In this document: positions 7,431-8,258 of the stretch, piece after piece | Layout of the letters: each line of letters opens with the position of its first letter | How positions within the stretch are numbered: position 1 is the stretch's first letter | NCBI GenBank assembly: GCA_018644745.1 | Contig: JABGPX010000567.1 | Span: 1 to 8,258 of the forward strand | Length of the DNA stretch: 8,258 nucleotides | Origin: Spirochaetales bacterium | GTDB taxonomy: Bacteria > Spirochaetota > Spirochaetia > ARS1246 | Direction: 5' to 3' | Translations under genes and position numbers: made by a program | Notes under the pieces: model-generated | What the model was told of the DNA's origin: nothing | Database searches by the model: none | Seen by the model: the letters and a program-made list of their open reading frames with translations, nothing else

Positions 7431-7504
7431 GCACATCGAAAAACCTACTTTTATTCCGCCAACAGAATGGTTCCTCTTATAAAATATGGGTTTTTCGTAT
7501 GTGC
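7431..7504. repeat. Inverted repeat with about 15-base arms and a one-base bulge
   Basis: GCACATCGAAAAACC (7431-7445) pairs with GGTTTTTCG plus ATGTGC (7489-7497 and 7499-7504), leaving only T7498 unpaired. One G-U and one A-T pair extend it inward to 7447/7487. About 40 bases lie between the arms. No U tract follows on either strand, so it is not an ordinary terminator. Its outer hexamer ATGTGC is the same as in the 7329-7391 repeat. Confidence 0.75.
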
Positions 7505-7589
7505 TACAGGCCAAAGTTGCAGTAAAAAGTAAAACCCTCAACGTGAAAGATGAAATAGGAGGTTTCAACCTGTCGGTGCGAAAGGCAAA

Positions 7590-7847
7590 CTACTCGCTGT
7601 CTGCTTTTTTCGTTTCGCCGCTTTCCGTCTGCTCTTCTTCCTCTTCTTTCTTCGCCTCAATACGGTCTCGAATATCCGCGACGCCGATTAATACTGCGAT
7701 AAGACCGATAAACAGTGCGACAAGGGGAATGCCACCCTTCAATACCAGAAGTACTTCGTCCCACCATTGAAGACCCCAACCCTCGAGAGGAAGCACAGAA
7801 TAAACGGCAAAGAGAACACAAATAATTCCTACAACAAGTGCGACCAT
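7590..7847 (-). CDS. Small two-helix membrane protein with charged C-terminal tail
   Basis: This 85-residue product has two hydrophobic segments, about 2-20 and 39-57, joined by a Trp-rich loop (GWGLQWWDEVLLVLKGG, 23-39) that may lie along the membrane surface. After IRDRIEAKK the tail is a Glu/Lys-rich stretch (about 58-85) with five Glu in a row and coiled-coil character, probably cytoplasmic. There is no signal peptidase site or catalytic motif. The ATG has GGAG eight bases upstream, and a candidate promoter lies further up, which supports a real gene. I do not recognise a named family, and the function is unknown. It is not obviously in an operon with rplM, 325 bases downstream. Confidence 0.85.
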   Translation of the reverse strand: MVALVVGIICVLFAVYSVLPLEGWGLQWWDEVLLVLKGGIPLVALFIGLIAVLIGVADIRDRIEAKKEEEEEQTESGETKKADSE

Positions 7848-7880
7848 CGCTTTCTCTCCTCATTCTTTTAATGTTTTACA

Positions 7881-7908
7881 ACAATAACAAATCTGCGTTG
7901 TTAGTCAA
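7881..7908 (-). promoter_or_regulatory. Candidate promoter of the small membrane protein gene
   Basis: TTGACT (7903-7908, minus strand), 16 bases, then TATTGT (7881-7886, four of six). The transcript would start near 7874, about 27 bases before the ATG. An imperfect inverted repeat, TTGTTAG (7898-7904) and CCAACAA (7911-7917), flanks the -35 element and could be an operator, with low confidence. Confidence 0.45.
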
Positions 7909-7988
7909 GTCCAACAAGAAAATTACACGATAAAAGGTTGCTGCAGGGAATTAGAATGACTACTTTCAACATGCACGGAGTTAAAAAT

Positions 7989-8189
7989 ATGCACCTGACA
8001 ATTAATGAAAGCACCTGTATTGGATGCGGGTTGTGCGAAGAGCTGATACCCGAATTAGTTGAAATGGGTAAATTTACCGCTAGAGTAAAACAGCCGCTCA
8101 TTTCGCCGGCTCTGGAGCAGGACGTGCTGAACGCGATAGAAGACTGTCCTTCCAATTCTCTTTCCTCGTCTCCCGGCGATACAGAATAG
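7989..8189 (+). CDS. Single-cluster [4Fe-4S] ferredoxin
   Basis: This 66-residue electron carrier is of the small monocluster type. Cys10, Cys13 and Cys16 in CIGCGLC plus Cys53 in the later DCP motif supply four ligands for one [4Fe-4S] cluster. The cysteine often found at position 20 in such proteins, which forms a disulphide or binds a second cluster, is Ile here, so one cluster and no disulphide are expected. I chose the ATG at 7989 because GGAG lies eight bases upstream and the cluster then begins at the usual residue 10. An ATG at 7956 (11 residues longer) and a TTG at 7938 are alternatives. It is divergent from the membrane-protein gene. Redox partners are not in the window. Confidence 0.92.
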   Translation: MHLTINESTCIGCGLCEELIPELVEMGKFTARVKQPLISPALEQDVLNAIEDCPSNSLSSSPGDTE

Positions 8190-8258
8190 ATATAGGGCAT
8201 ATCTAAAAATCCACATAACGGCACTATTAAGAGAAGCCCGATAACAACGGGACCGGTC

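Larger units (their letters stand above)
7265..7589. other. 325-base gene-free region upstream of rplM
   Basis: No coding frame is supported here. The part next to rplM is its leader with two candidate promoters. The rest holds two inverted repeats and an AT-rich stretch with no clear terminator for the membrane-protein gene ending at 7590. The hexamer ATGTGC occurs four times between 7330 and 7504, at 7330 and 7499 on the plus strand and at 7385 and 7431 on the minus strand. A small stem, AGGT-TGAA-ACCT on the minus strand at 7559-7570, is not followed by a U tract. Confidence 0.7.

Noticed and set aside
7486..7770. 94-residue plus-strand open frame, Ser-rich
   Set aside because: It is antisense to the small membrane protein. 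The Ser-rich runs are the reverse of the Glu/Lys codons.
8187..8205. TAGATAT-AGGGC-ATATCTA hairpin after the ferredoxin stop
   Set aside because: The seven-pair stem is AT-rich and followed by A residues, not T, on the plus strand. It is not supported as a terminator.
7901..8224. 107-residue minus-strand open frame
   Set aside because: It lies opposite the ferredoxin, whose four-cysteine pattern is decisive.

Overview
The window is a gene-dense stretch of bacterial chromosome made almost entirely of housekeeping genes. The balanced base composition, GGAG/GAGG ribosome binding sites, sigma-70-like promoters, prolyl-tRNA synthetase style (residues 1-60 and paired CXXC motifs) and a two-domain regulator with an excisionase-like helix-turn-helix in front of a receiver all suggest a spirochaete. 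That placement is an impression from protein style, not the result of a search.

Left part (1-3167): the C-terminal end of an unrecognised plus-strand protein converges on, and overlaps by 10 bases, a minus-strand pair. That pair is proS followed by a UPF0158-GNAT fusion gene, which overlaps proS by 23 bases. A clear promoter directly upstream of proS fixes its start at 2941. The 226-base gap to eno holds divergent promoters.

Middle (3168-5816): eno lies alone on the plus strand and ends at a bidirectional terminator. The same terminator closes a minus-strand operon of two response regulators and an acylphosphatase, read from a good promoter at 5788-5816. These three genes overlap one another and are probably translationally coupled. 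No histidine kinase is visible.

Right part (5830-7407): rplM, rpsI and recX form a minus-strand ribosomal-protein operon with recX overlapping the end of rpsI. A terminator-like hairpin with seven U residues lies 19 bases after the rpsI stop, inside the first codons of recX. This looks like a translation-sensitive brake on recX. The 325-base region upstream of rplM holds candidate tandem promoters and two long inverted repeats built on the hexamer ATGTGC.

Right end (7590-8258): a small two-helix membrane protein with a charged tail (minus) is divergent from a single-cluster [4Fe-4S] ferredoxin (plus).

I see no mobile element, CRISPR array, tRNA or rRNA, and no evident novel defence or biosynthetic system. 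The most unusual items are the hairpin within recX, the UPF0158-GNAT fusion, and the repeat-rich rplM upstream region.
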